64,000 nt of DNA from an uncultured Clostridia bacterium (GTDB lineage: Bacteria; Bacillota; Clostridia; Christensenellales; Borkfalkiaceae), in NCBI GenBank assembly GCA_934248055.1, contig CAKQKI010000007.1, positions 1-64,000 of the forward strand. The letters run 5' to 3'. A model generated the notes under the pieces. That model did no database searches. It saw only the letters and a list, made by a program, of their open reading frames with translations, and was not told the origin of the DNA. Positions 23,901 through 31,850 of the stretch are shown here, piece by piece. The translations under genes were made by a program, and so were the position numbers. Position 1 is the stretch's first letter, and every line of letters begins with the position of its first letter.

Positions 23901-24979
23901 TTAAAAACGCAAAATGCGGCTTTTACGATTTAATCGTCGTTTACGGCGCAAAAGAATGCAGCGTAAGAGCAGTGGTTTATAAGACGAAAGACGTAAAATA
24001 CGTGCTTACCGCGAGCGAAAATAACTTTATCGCTTACGCGGGAACGAAAGAAGAAGTATTCAAATCGTTTGAAAAGTTGACTTATTATTATCTGGGCAAT
24101 ATAACGTACGACGGAGAAGGAACGAGCGTTTTAAGAGAGAAAATTGCTTTTTCAAGACTCAGGGCGGTCAGCCTTGACGGAATAGATTTCTCTAAGCCCG
24201 GCAAAATAACCGTTATGTTCGAATATAATAATTCTTCGTTGAAGTTAAGCGTAAATCTCATTGCGAAAGCGAGCGAGAGTACGGCGAAAAAGTATTATAT
24301 CGATGGTTATCGCGTAAAAGAAGTAATTCTTTACGATAACGGTTATTGCTCGTATTTCGACGGCGACGAAAAAACTATTTTCGGATATATCCGCGCGGAA
24401 GACATTCTTATTATAAACAAAGTTTACTATAAAGAAGTCTACGTTATAAACGAAGAATTATGCTCGATTAAAGATATGGAGCAGGAATATTTACAGGATA
24501 AAACCTGCCGCATATTCTTTAAAAAGAGCAACGGTTCGGAAATTCGTCTTTACGAAACGGCAGGAATTATATTAAGCGTGGAAAGCGGAACGATAAATAC
24601 CGCGGAATACTCAAACGACGGAAAATTCGTTATAATCGACGGCGTAAGATACGATATAATAAAAGAAACCGTCGAAGGCGTTGAAACGGAATGGCTTAAG
24701 TTCGTCGTAGAAGGAAAAACCGTTTACACCTGGAAAAGCGACGAAAACGAAGAAAAAGGCACTTATACGCTCGTAATGTTTAACGACAACGGAAAAGTGT
24801 ATCAGGCGGATTACAAAAAGAAACCCGACGGCGAGTACGAAGAAAAATACGAAGACGGAGTGGCTTACGACTGGCGTAAAGAAGGAAACGAAATAATCGT
24901 TTCTATATTAGGAACGGACGTTATAGTTTTCGAAGTTGACGAAAATAATCGGATAACCCCGTCGTATTCGATTTTCTGA
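20951..24979 (+). CDS. Large surface lipoprotein with Cys/His repeats and Ig-like segments
   Basis: 1342 residues. The lipoprotein signal ends at VLTGC (Cys25). Residues about 33-480 hold eight or nine repeats of about 50 residues with the pattern His-x(n)-ATC-x3-G-x4-Y-x-C-x2-C-x2-YF...IPAGH, two of them degenerate. The paired CxxC and His resemble small zinc ribbons outside the cell. Residues about 500-1110 look like tandem bacterial Ig-like or bacterial surface repeats (KGAYFVPLTESML, VQYKGYKNG types). The C-terminal ~220 residues alternate short strands, as in lipocalin-like small beta domains. Role unknown; adhesion or ligand binding at the cell surface is likely. It is monocistronic. 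AAAGGAG precedes the ATG. Confidence 0.82.
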   Translation: MKKKTLIFLFTAMFSCMLAFVLTGCNGCNKNKSCAHEFGALVAGTPATCETDGSRSYYECGKCHLKFAADKKTRLSDDDLVIPAGHAIAYTEKGKAATCEKEGIKPYSYCSACEKYLDENGNEIKNYVTPRLLHSFETANGVYDETKKTTFKEATCEEDGNQAYYHCDKCGGYYEETSSGLEKKDKNDLVIPKTNHSYNRVAYTPATCTENGEQSHYRCNKCDKYFDASFNAVTKESLVIPAGHKTEFVAGKPATCTESGEKERYHCKVCDKNFETEECTAEISDVVVAATGHTFYTNGILDESKKIARKEPTATENGWIEHYHCDACGKDFNAAGENTGITLVYNHEMTWVGEVPADCGTGADGVAGHYVCNSGEGAHYHDKNGNVAELSSFTIPAAHDYGELVPASSGDCLNKAHVAYYKCSKCNKYFDEGKVEKPEEEIFVGYGNHVLGQYLYHDDNYHYRYCEKDGCTYSEKSPHMEIYVYDTEIDKDGRVSYRTECSYDCGLIKDEGKINAIVDMKAENLIYAIGYEGNELNVMVTESDGWSYTVYNAVNATELETYLNEAGTDFEGVKKKSLAFTYRNLTKQFEVTFVVYKVLEVKPASAVQQYSAIQDLDLRYMEYRLVTTAGEQYLSGNVTVADSENERLKAITFADGETEKAFTYKLTYNDKEYDATIYISKEKAVQKLFLTDSSVVQGTYPRVTLFYTDNTSDDEPVFINTLDDMGGFDVNKPGVQTVTLRHKHAVLTVKITVLGLNEVKETGLMTSKIKLGEKFMLVVKYNSGKTELVPIEENMIASGGINYSEAGVYDFTVQYKGYKNGILYQATIVDPNDMTVAGIYLVGWPNEYEWLIDENEEPIADVEGLYFNVNYANGDNKENVAVTRDMITFDMNEAKEVIAGTRESLTVTITYMGAQYTFNVKFVSSRDENAINAINCSDDVYVADGELQKAFVRIRTDKGAYFVPLTESMLYVKNSDGNNVNFDIKNAKCGFYDLIVVYGAKECSVRAVVYKTKDVKYVLTASENNFIAYAGTKEEVFKSFEKLTYYYLGNITYDGEGTSVLREKIAFSRLRAVSLDGIDFSKPGKITVMFEYNNSSLKLSVNLIAKASESTAKKYYIDGYRVKEVILYDNGYCSYFDGDEKTIFGYIRAEDILIINKVYYKEVYVINEELCSIKDMEQEYLQDKTCRIFFKKSNGSEIRLYETAGIILSVESGTINTAEYSNDGKFVIIDGVRYDIIKETVEGVETEWLKFVVEGKTVYTWKSDENEEKGTYTLVMFNDNGKVYQADYKKKPDGEYEEKYEDGVAYDWRKEGNEIIVSILGTDVIVFEVDENNRITPSYSIF

Positions 24980-25010
24980 TTGTATCCGATGTTCTGAAAA
25001 AGTAAAAAAA

Positions 25011-25048
25011 GGCGCGGCGATTTCGTATCGCCGCGCCGTATTTTTTTT
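25011..25048. terminator. Bidirectional terminator between convergent genes
   Basis: 11-bp stem GGCGCGGCGAT / ATCGCCGCGCC with a five-base loop, a run of eight T on the plus side and seven on the minus side. It serves both the lipoprotein gene and the minus-strand acyltransferase. Confidence 0.93.
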
Positions 25049-25087
25049 CGTTTTGATAAAAGTTACGTATAAACAATATAACGCCGT

Positions 25088-26356
25088 TTAACGCAATTTA
25101 GCGCCGCCGTGAAGTTTAAGTTTTGCAAGGTCGCGTATTTCTTCGGTTGCAAGCGAAACTTTCGTTAAAATGTCTTTTCTCGAAACGGGGTGCATCCATA
25201 CGCTGTCTCCGCGGATTGAAAAATCGAACATATCGCCCGCGTCTTTATAACGATATTCCACGTGTACGCTTTCAAGGTTCGTTCCGAGATACTCTATAAC
25301 TTTATTTTCCCCGTAAAGATTTACCGTCAGAACGGTTTTTTCGGAGTCCTGATGAAGTTTTCCCTTTCCCTGAGCAACGAATCCTTTGGCGTGGGGGAGA
25401 GTGTAAACGTCGCAATCGGCGTCTAAAGAATATTTACCCGAAAACACTTCTTCGTGAACGTTTTGTTTCTGCCATGCAAACCAGTCGGGAATATAAGTAA
25501 ATTCCGTTTCGCCCGTCGTTGCTTCGAGATTGCCGTTTTCGTGCATAAACCACGACTTTTTACAGGAATTACAGGTTAAATATTCGCCTTCGCCCTGCAT
25601 ATCGAATTCTGTTTTGCAGTGCGGGCATTGATATAAAATCGCGTTTAAATTGAAAGCCCTGTTTTTGTAAGTTATTTTATTGCCGCTTTCGCGAAGCCAC
25701 TTCCAGTCGTCGTAAACGAAATTTTCGCGTATTCTTCTGTTGATTTCGCTTACGGAAAGCGTTTCCGTTTCTTCTTCGGAAACGATTTCTTTGACCGTCG
25801 CTTCCATGGGCATGCGGTCCTGCTTGTATTTATTCCATTGCGGATCGCTCACGTAATTGCCGCAGCACATAAGCACCGAAACGGGAACTTTTAAAAATTT
25901 AACGAGTTTGCCGAGCGAATCGGGAAGGTAACTCGTGGTGCCGTCGAGCGAGTAACGCGCTTCGGGATACATAACCACGGTGTTTTTAAGTGTTTCAACG
26001 CAATATTTCATATTTTTCATAAGCGAAAGATCCGATATGAATTTGCGCTTTGCTATCGCCCCGAGCGAACGCAGGGTGAGATCGCCCGCGTCGTTGAACG
26101 CGTCTATCGCGACGATATAATTGATATGATACGACGGAAACGCTTTAAACAGCATATAAAAATCGTTGAACGCGCCGTGATTGCCGAGAACGAGTCTCGG
26201 GCGCGACGGTTTTTCGCCTATATACGTTACTTTCGTTTTTCTCTTCGCGCGGTGTAAGCGCCCTATAAGATGAGCAAGCCATAAAAGCGGTCTTACTTTC
26301 CACGGCTTTTTTGAGAAATCGTATCTTACTACTTTTTTCGATCGAAGCATTTTCAT
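25088..26356 (-). CDS. PlsC-like acyltransferase with zinc-ribbon domain
   Basis: 422 residues from MKMLRSKKVVRYDF. An upstream in-frame ATG 13 codons earlier would overlap the promoter. The acyltransferase core has NHGAFNDFYMLF (H-x4-D variant, about 80) and VMYPEARYSLDGTTSYLP (about 142-159). At about 250-290 a ribbon has two CPHC/CNSC pairs. A beta-rich C-terminal part follows. Members acylate lysophospholipid or related acceptors at the membrane, but the ribbon is unusual for PlsC and its role is unknown. The promoter lies nine bases from the ATG, without a Shine-Dalgarno site. It is divergent from the lipid operon at 26528. Confidence 0.8.
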   Translation of the reverse strand: MKMLRSKKVVRYDFSKKPWKVRPLLWLAHLIGRLHRAKRKTKVTYIGEKPSRPRLVLGNHGAFNDFYMLFKAFPSYHINYIVAIDAFNDAGDLTLRSLGAIAKRKFISDLSLMKNMKYCVETLKNTVVMYPEARYSLDGTTSYLPDSLGKLVKFLKVPVSVLMCCGNYVSDPQWNKYKQDRMPMEATVKEIVSEEETETLSVSEINRRIRENFVYDDWKWLRESGNKITYKNRAFNLNAILYQCPHCKTEFDMQGEGEYLTCNSCKKSWFMHENGNLEATTGETEFTYIPDWFAWQKQNVHEEVFSGKYSLDADCDVYTLPHAKGFVAQGKGKLHQDSEKTVLTVNLYGENKVIEYLGTNLESVHVEYRYKDAGDMFDFSIRGDSVWMHPVSRKDILTKVSLATEEIRDLAKLKLHGGAKLR

Positions 26357-26365
26357 AGTAAACAA

Positions 26366-26395
26366 ATTATAAAGCCTTGGCAAGTAAGTTGTCAA
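26366..26395 (-). promoter_or_regulatory. Promoter of the acyltransferase gene, leaderless layout
   Basis: Minus strand: -35 TTGACA (26395-26390), 18-base spacer, -10 TATAAT (26371-26366), nine bases to the ATG at 26356. Confidence 0.75.
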
Positions 26396-26419
26396 CGCGC
26401 GTTCGCCGCGCGAGATAAG

Positions 26420-26435
26420 TTTAACACCTGTTAAA
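26420..26435. promoter_or_regulatory. Palindromic operator between divergent lipid promoters
   Basis: TTTAACA-CC-TGTTAAA, perfect 7-bp arms. It is placed between the two divergent -35 boxes (26390-26395 and 26445-26450), so one regulator could control both the acyltransferase and the large operon. The regulator gene is not in the window. Confidence 0.65.
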
Positions 26436-26444
26436 TTTAAATGC

Positions 26445-26474
26445 TTGCAAATAGTGTACTTAGTATAGTATAAT
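26445..26474 (+). promoter_or_regulatory. Promoter of the lipid operon
   Basis: -35 TTGCAA (26445-26450), 18-base spacer, -10 TATAAT (26469-26474). The leader is about 45 bases with a GAGGTG Shine-Dalgarno site before the ATG at 26528. Confidence 0.75.
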
Positions 26475-26527
26475 GTATTCGTTACGTTATCGGCGCGAAA
26501 TAACGCCGATTTAAATTGAGGTGAAGT

Positions 26528-27643
26528 ATGCTCGATCCGAGAATATCAAAACTTGCGAAAACGCTCGTGCGCTATTCCGTCCGTCTTTTAAAGGGCGAAA
26601 AGTGTTTAATAGAAGCGTTCGGCATAGATAACGCGCTCGTCAAAGAACTCGTAAAAGAAGTTTACGCGGTCGGCGGGTATCCCTTCGTGTGGATACGCGA
26701 CCATGCCGTAACGCGTGAAATAGTAAAAGGAGCGGATAAAGAAACGCTCGATCTTATGACCGATTTCGACGCGCGCGTCATGGAAAATATGGACGCTTAC
26801 ATCGGTATTCGCGGCGGCGAAAACTGTTTTGAATTATCTGACTTAGGCTCTGAAAAAAGCGCGGCGTATCAGAACACGTATAATAAAATCGTGCATAGCG
26901 ATATACGCGTAAATAAAACGAAATGGGTGGTTTTAAGATATCCTAATCCTTCGATGGCGCAACTTGCGGGAATGAGTACGGAAAGTTTTGAAGACTATTA
27001 TTTTGACGTTTGCACTCTCGACTACTCTAAAATGGATAACGCGATGAACGCCCTTAAAGACCTTATGGAAAGAACGGACAAGGTTCGCCTTGTTGCCGAA
27101 AACACCGATCTTACGTTTTCTATAAAAGGGCTGCCCGCCGTGAAATGTTCGGGAAACTGCAATATTCCCGACGGCGAGATTTATACCGCGCCCGTAAAAA
27201 ACAGCGTAAACGGCGTTATTACTTACAACGCTCCGTCCATAAAAGACGGGGTTAAATTCGAAAACGTTTGCCTTCGTTTCGAAAACGGCAAAATAACAAA
27301 GGCAACGGCAAATTATACCGATAAACTCAACGAGCATTTCGATATAGACGAAGGCGCGAGATACGTGGGCGAGTTTTCTTTCGGCGTAAATCCTTACATA
27401 ACGACCCCTATGGGCGATATTCTCTTCGACGAGAAAATCTCGGGTTCGATTCATTTTACGCCGGGTTCGTGTTACGAAGAGTGCGATAACGGAAACTATT
27501 CCGCGCTGCACTGGGATCTCGTGCTGATAATGACCGAAGAATACGGCGGCGGCGAAATTTATTTCGACGACGTTTTAATACGCAAAAACGGCATATTCGT
27601 TATCCCCGAACTTTTTCCGCTTAATCCCGAAAACCTTAAATAA
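26528..27643 (+). CDS. M29-family aminopeptidase
   Basis: 371 residues, the usual size of the thermophilic-type aminopeptidases (AmpS, T/S family). Family segments are LLKGEKCLIEAFG near the start, CNIPDGEIYTAPVKNSVNG (about 215-233), GARYVGEFSFGVNP (about 276-289), FDEKISGSIHFTPG (about 299-312) and ALHWDLVLIM (about 330-339). They contain the Glu, His and Asp ligands of the two-metal site. It removes N-terminal residues from peptides in the cytoplasm. It is first in the operon, six bases before the acyl-activating enzyme. A proteolytic link with lipid genes is not obvious. Confidence 0.9.
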   Translation: MLDPRISKLAKTLVRYSVRLLKGEKCLIEAFGIDNALVKELVKEVYAVGGYPFVWIRDHAVTREIVKGADKETLDLMTDFDARVMENMDAYIGIRGGENCFELSDLGSEKSAAYQNTYNKIVHSDIRVNKTKWVVLRYPNPSMAQLAGMSTESFEDYYFDVCTLDYSKMDNAMNALKDLMERTDKVRLVAENTDLTFSIKGLPAVKCSGNCNIPDGEIYTAPVKNSVNGVITYNAPSIKDGVKFENVCLRFENGKITKATANYTDKLNEHFDIDEGARYVGEFSFGVNPYITTPMGDILFDEKISGSIHFTPGSCYEECDNGNYSALHWDLVLIMTEEYGGGEIYFDDVLIRKNGIFVIPELFPLNPENLK

Positions 27644-27649
27644 TCGCTT

Positions 27650-29566
27650 ATGAAAGTTAAAAATATCGGCGGATATAAAAGTATCGGCGGTTACGTCGGA
27701 AATAAACTCAAAGCGTTCTCCGCTTCGCCGCATACTTTAGAAACTCTTTTCGGGTTTATGTTTTCGGAGCGTGAAAACGTAATGTACGAAAGCCGTAACG
27801 AATACGGAATAAAAAAAACGACTTACGGCGAAAGTTATAAAGCGATTTTAAGATTATCCCGAAAACTCGACGGGATTTTCAAAGACCTTGACGAAGGCGA
27901 CGTTATAGGAATTTATCTCGATAATTCCGAAAAATTCATCGAAATATTGTGGGCGGTGCTGAAAAGCGGGTTCAGACCCCTTCTTATGAACAAGCGGCTG
28001 AGCGCGGATATTTTAAACGGCGCGCTCGGAACGCTTAACGCGAAAGCGGTTATATCCGACGGCGACGAATTCGCCGTAAAAACGGTATTTCTTAAAAACG
28101 TTTATGCCGATTTACCCGCGGAAACTGAAAGCGAAAGCGGAAAAAAATTCGGCGAAGAACTTTTCGTTATGACTTCGGGAACGAGTTTAAACGTAAAACT
28201 TTGCGCGTATTCGGGCGAAGAGTTTTATCATCAGATTTCAGACAGTTTTGATATTATAAGGCGTTGCAAACTGACTAAAAGGCATTATAAGGGCGAACTG
28301 AAACTCCTTGCGTTTCTGCCGTTTTATCATATATTCGGTCTGGTGGCGGTGTATATATGGTTTGCGTTTTTTTCAAGAACTTTCGTAAGCCTTGGCGATT
28401 TATCTCCCGAAACGCTTCTTACCACTATAAAAAGGCATGGCGTAACGCACGTTTTCGCGGTGCCGCTTTTCTGGGAAAAAATTTATAAAGAAGCCGTTAA
28501 AAAGATAAAACTCCGCGGCGAAAAAACGTATAAAAAATTTGAAAAAGGCTTGAAAATCGCTAATAATTCGGCTCGGTTTTGCCTGTTTAATAAATTGTTT
28601 ACCCGCGTTGCGTTCTCCGAAGTGCGCGAAAACCTTTTCGGCAATTCCATATCGTTTATGATAACGGGCGGCGGTAAAATCGACGAAAACGCCATGGCTT
28701 TTTTCAACGGCATAGGTTACCGTCTTGCAAACGGTTACGGAATGAGCGAAACGGGAATAACTTCGGTCGAACTTTCGGGAAACAGAAAACTTTTAACGAA
28801 ATGTTCGGTAGGAAAACCTTTTTCGTCGCTCGAATATAAGATTAACGAAAACGGCGAACTGCTCGTAAAGGGAAAAGCGGTTGCGAAATACGTGATTCAG
28901 GACGGCAAAAAGTCGGTTTTCAAAAACGAGTGGTTCAACACTCACGACCTTGCTCGCGAAGAAAACGGCAATTATTACGTCGACGGAAGAAAAGACGATT
29001 TAATCGTTTCCAAATCGGGCGAAAATTTAAATCCTTACGTTATCGAAAAACAACTTGCGTCGTGCGGAATAGAAGAAGTTTGCCTTATTCCGTCTGAAGA
29101 CGGCGAATTGCCCGTAATAATTGCAAATGCAAGCGTAGATGGCGGCGAGGCAACGGCGATTTTAAAAGAAAAAATTCATAGCGCGGGTCTTGGCGGAGAG
29201 ATAGGTAAAATAGTAATAACGAAAGTCGATCTTATCGAAGACGGCGACTTTAAAGTCAACCGCAGAAAATTAAGATCGAGATATTTGTCCGGCGAGTTTA
29301 CAAAAAAAACCGATAGCGGAAACGAAAGTAAAAACGACGACGAATTATATTCGGAAATCCGCGCCGTTTTTGCAAGCGCCGCGGGAAAAAGCGAAACGGA
29401 AACGGGAGACGATTCGGATTTCTTTCTCGATCTCGGCGGAACGAGTTTAGATTATTTTTCGATGCTTGCCGATTTGCGCGAAAAATACGGCGTTTCGACC
29501 GAAGAATGTTCGAATTTTAAAACGGTAAAAGAATTTGCGGATTATATAAAAAAGAAAGGGCGGTAA
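27650..29566 (+). CDS. Acyl-activating (AMP-forming) enzyme with C-terminal carrier domain
   Basis: 638 residues. The adenylation domain has the P-loop variant MTSGTSLNVKLC (about 173-184; canonical TSGTTGxPK), LPFYHIFGL, NGYGMSETGI (about 362-371), the hinge VDGRKDDLIVSKSGENLNP and the late lysine loop DFKVNRRKLRSRYL. Residues about 560-638 form an acyl-carrier domain with FLDLGGTSLDYFS, whose Ser takes phosphopantetheine. It would activate a fatty acid as AMP ester and load it on its own carrier arm for transfer, probably to the PlsC enzymes encoded next. The acyl chain is unknown. NRPS- or PKS-like partners are not present. Confidence 0.87.
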   Translation: MKVKNIGGYKSIGGYVGNKLKAFSASPHTLETLFGFMFSERENVMYESRNEYGIKKTTYGESYKAILRLSRKLDGIFKDLDEGDVIGIYLDNSEKFIEILWAVLKSGFRPLLMNKRLSADILNGALGTLNAKAVISDGDEFAVKTVFLKNVYADLPAETESESGKKFGEELFVMTSGTSLNVKLCAYSGEEFYHQISDSFDIIRRCKLTKRHYKGELKLLAFLPFYHIFGLVAVYIWFAFFSRTFVSLGDLSPETLLTTIKRHGVTHVFAVPLFWEKIYKEAVKKIKLRGEKTYKKFEKGLKIANNSARFCLFNKLFTRVAFSEVRENLFGNSISFMITGGGKIDENAMAFFNGIGYRLANGYGMSETGITSVELSGNRKLLTKCSVGKPFSSLEYKINENGELLVKGKAVAKYVIQDGKKSVFKNEWFNTHDLAREENGNYYVDGRKDDLIVSKSGENLNPYVIEKQLASCGIEEVCLIPSEDGELPVIIANASVDGGEATAILKEKIHSAGLGGEIGKIVITKVDLIEDGDFKVNRRKLRSRYLSGEFTKKTDSGNESKNDDELYSEIRAVFASAAGKSETETGDDSDFFLDLGGTSLDYFSMLADLREKYGVSTEECSNFKTVKEFADYIKKKGR

Positions 29567-29625
29567 AAGCAAAGCGTTTTCCCGCGTTATTATAAAGGAA
29601 AGCGTTTGAAGCGATAAAAATAAAA

Positions 29626-30276
29626 ATGGCGGCGGTTTTTAACTGGTTTACGAAAATTACGGGTTATCTCCCGCAAAAAGCGTGTTTTAAAACTAAAATA
29701 TATTACGAGAATAAATCCGTTCAGTCGCGGAAAATAAAGGGAGCGGCGATTGTTGCAAGCAATCACACTTCGGTTTACGATTTTGCCGCGCTTATGTTCG
29801 TTTTTTTCGGGAGAACTTTAAGATGTCAGATGGCGGAAGTGCTGTTTGAAAAGCGTATGCTCGGCGGGTTTTTGAAAATGCTCGGCGGAATAAGGGTAGA
29901 CAGAAATTCTCACGATTTTTCTTTCCTTAACGAAAGCGAAAACATTCTTTTAAAAGGCGGAGTGGTCGAAGTTTATCCCGAAAGCAGATTGCCCCTTAAA
30001 AACGAAGAAACGCCCCTTCCGTTCAAGCCGAGCGTCGTTGCGCTTGCGCTTTCGTCGGGAGCGCCTATAATTCCCGTTTACACCGACGGCGCGTATTTTA
30101 AAAAACGGCGCGCAAAAGTTATTATAGGCGAGCCTTTTATAGCGAAAAACTATATAAACGAAACTAAAAGTTATAAAGAAAACGTAGAAAACGTGACCGA
30201 ACTTTTAAGAAAGAAAATAATTTATTTAAGAGAATTGATGAATGAAAAAAGCGAAAAACAACTGCGAAAAAAGTAA
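29626..30276 (+). CDS. PlsC-type acyltransferase 1
   Basis: 216 residues. It has the acyltransferase H-x4-D motif in ASNHTSVYDFAAL (about 43-55) and the acceptor-binding VYPESRLPL (about 111-119). It acylates a lysophospholipid or glycerol phosphate on the inner membrane face. The start has no clear Shine-Dalgarno site. It overlaps the next gene by 35 bases. It shares the operon with a carrier-bound acyl-activating enzyme, FakA and DegV, so acyl-phosphate, acyl-ACP or the fused carrier may be the donor. Confidence 0.85.
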   Translation: MAAVFNWFTKITGYLPQKACFKTKIYYENKSVQSRKIKGAAIVASNHTSVYDFAALMFVFFGRTLRCQMAEVLFEKRMLGGFLKMLGGIRVDRNSHDFSFLNESENILLKGGVVEVYPESRLPLKNEETPLPFKPSVVALALSSGAPIIPVYTDGAYFKKRRAKVIIGEPFIAKNYINETKSYKENVENVTELLRKKIIYLRELMNEKSEKQLRKK

Positions 30277-30910
30277 ACTTTTTTCGTTTAAATATATTTT
30301 ATACGATTTTATCCGTATCACCGCGGCAATTCCGGGGTTTATATGGTTCCGTCCGAAAATAGTATACGAAAACGAAGCGGCGGCAAAAAAAATCCGCGGC
30401 GGCGCGCTGATGATCGCTAATCATACGGGTTTTTACGACCCCGTGTATCTTATGATAGGAATATGGAGAAGGCGGCATCATTTCATTGCGGCGAAAGAAC
30501 TTTTCAAAAGCAGTAAATTCAGCGAATTTCTTTTTAAGTACGCGTTTATGTGTATATCTATAGACAGAGAGAATTTCAGCCTTGCGACTTTCAGAGAAAT
30601 AACCGGTCGGCTTAAACGCGGCGAACTTTTAACGATGTTTCCCGAAGGGCATATAGGCAGGGCGAGCGACGAAATGCAGTCGTTCAAATCGGGTATGGTG
30701 CTTATGGCGGCTAAAAGCGACAAGCCCATAATACCCGTTTACGTAAAAAGAAAAGAAAAGTGGTATAGCCGTCTTGTATTTGCGGTGGGCGAACCCGTAA
30801 ACGTAAAAGAACTGCTTAAAAAGGATTCGGCAGGCAAGCAGGATATGGAAGCGGTTACCGCATACCTTTACGAAAAAGAAAAAGAATTAGAGGCTCTCGT
30901 TTCGGAATGA
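30242..30910 (+). CDS. PlsC-type acyltransferase 2
   Basis: 222 residues, related to the preceding gene but clearly divergent. It has the H-x4-D motif IANHTGFYDPVYLMI (about 58-72), IDRENFSLATF with the acceptor Arg, and MFPEGHIGRASDEMQSFKSG (about 138-157), closer to canonical PlsC than its neighbour. The two overlapping genes suggest successive or paired acylations, for instance at sn-1 and sn-2 or on a glycolipid. The chosen ATG lies inside the preceding gene; a short overlap is normal in this operon. Confidence 0.88.
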   Translation: MKKAKNNCEKSKLFSFKYILYDFIRITAAIPGFIWFRPKIVYENEAAAKKIRGGALMIANHTGFYDPVYLMIGIWRRRHHFIAAKELFKSSKFSEFLFKYAFMCISIDRENFSLATFREITGRLKRGELLTMFPEGHIGRASDEMQSFKSGMVLMAAKSDKPIIPVYVKRKEKWYSRLVFAVGEPVNVKELLKKDSAGKQDMEAVTAYLYEKEKELEALVSE

Positions 30911-31839
30911 AAATCGTGTTGTATGTTGTTTTATCGGTGATAATCGGCGGAGTGATTTCCTATCCGATTGCGGCGTATTTTCTGTTTAAAAAGTTTTTCG
31001 GGCGGATAAAGCAGGAAAAAATCGACGAGTGGGATTTGAGCGACGAGCATTACGAGCCTTTCAGAAAAAAGATAAAACTTTCAAAAGAAAAGATGCGGCG
31101 GGAAGAGTATGAAGAAGTTTTTATCACTTCTTCCGACAATCTTAAACTTTTCGCGCGATATTATCCGCGCGGGGAAAAAGTCGCGCTGCTGGCGCACGGA
31201 ATGCATTCCGATCCGTTTAATAATTTTTCCGTAATAATGCAAAGTTTTTTAAACCGCGGTTACGGAATTCTGATGCCCGATCAACGCGCCCACGGAAAAA
31301 GCGAAGGAAAATATTCTTCTTACGGGGTAAACGAAAGTAAAGATTTGCTTTTATGGACGGATTATCTCGATAAAAAACACGAAATAAAAAGCGTAACGAT
31401 ATACGGCGTTTCGATGGGAGCGACGGCTGCGCTTTACGCTTCGGATAAAATAGATTCCGAAAAAGTAAACGCGATAATCGCCGACTGCGGCTTTAATTCG
31501 TATAAAGACCTTATTTACAACAACGCCAACATACCTTCTTTGCCCGTCGCTATGTTTTTCAAACCTTTTTCGCGCTTTGCCGAAAAAATAACGGGCGCGA
31601 AGTTATCCGCCGAAAACACGCTTTTCAGCGTTAAAAACGCGCGCGTAAAGATTTTGTTTTTACACGGCGCGGAAGATAAAATCGTTTCGCGTAAATCGTC
31701 CGAAGCGGCATATAACGCCTGCGGCTCGGAGAAAAAACTTCTGATAATTAGCGGCGCGGGGCATACCACTGCTTTTGCGGCGGGCGGCGAGAAAATCGAA
31801 GAAGAAATATTCGGATTTATTAAAAAGGCAACGCCTTAA
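30907..31839 (+). CDS. Membrane-anchored alpha/beta hydrolase 1
   Basis: 310 residues. One N-terminal helix (about 3-28) anchors a long basic linker and an alpha/beta hydrolase domain. The oxyanion region is LLAHGMHSD, the nucleophile elbow IYGVSMGATAAL (Ser), the acid HGAEDKIV (Asp) and the base GAGHTTAF (His). It overlaps the upstream gene by four bases (ATGA). The fold is shared by esterases, lipases and acyl-peptidases; within this lipid operon a lipase or acyl-transfer role is plausible but not shown. Confidence 0.87.
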   Translation: MKIVLYVVLSVIIGGVISYPIAAYFLFKKFFGRIKQEKIDEWDLSDEHYEPFRKKIKLSKEKMRREEYEEVFITSSDNLKLFARYYPRGEKVALLAHGMHSDPFNNFSVIMQSFLNRGYGILMPDQRAHGKSEGKYSSYGVNESKDLLLWTDYLDKKHEIKSVTIYGVSMGATAALYASDKIDSEKVNAIIADCGFNSYKDLIYNNANIPSLPVAMFFKPFSRFAEKITGAKLSAENTLFSVKNARVKILFLHGAEDKIVSRKSSEAAYNACGSEKKLLIISGAGHTTAFAAGGEKIEEEIFGFIKKATP

Positions 31840-31850
31840 GGAGATATAAT

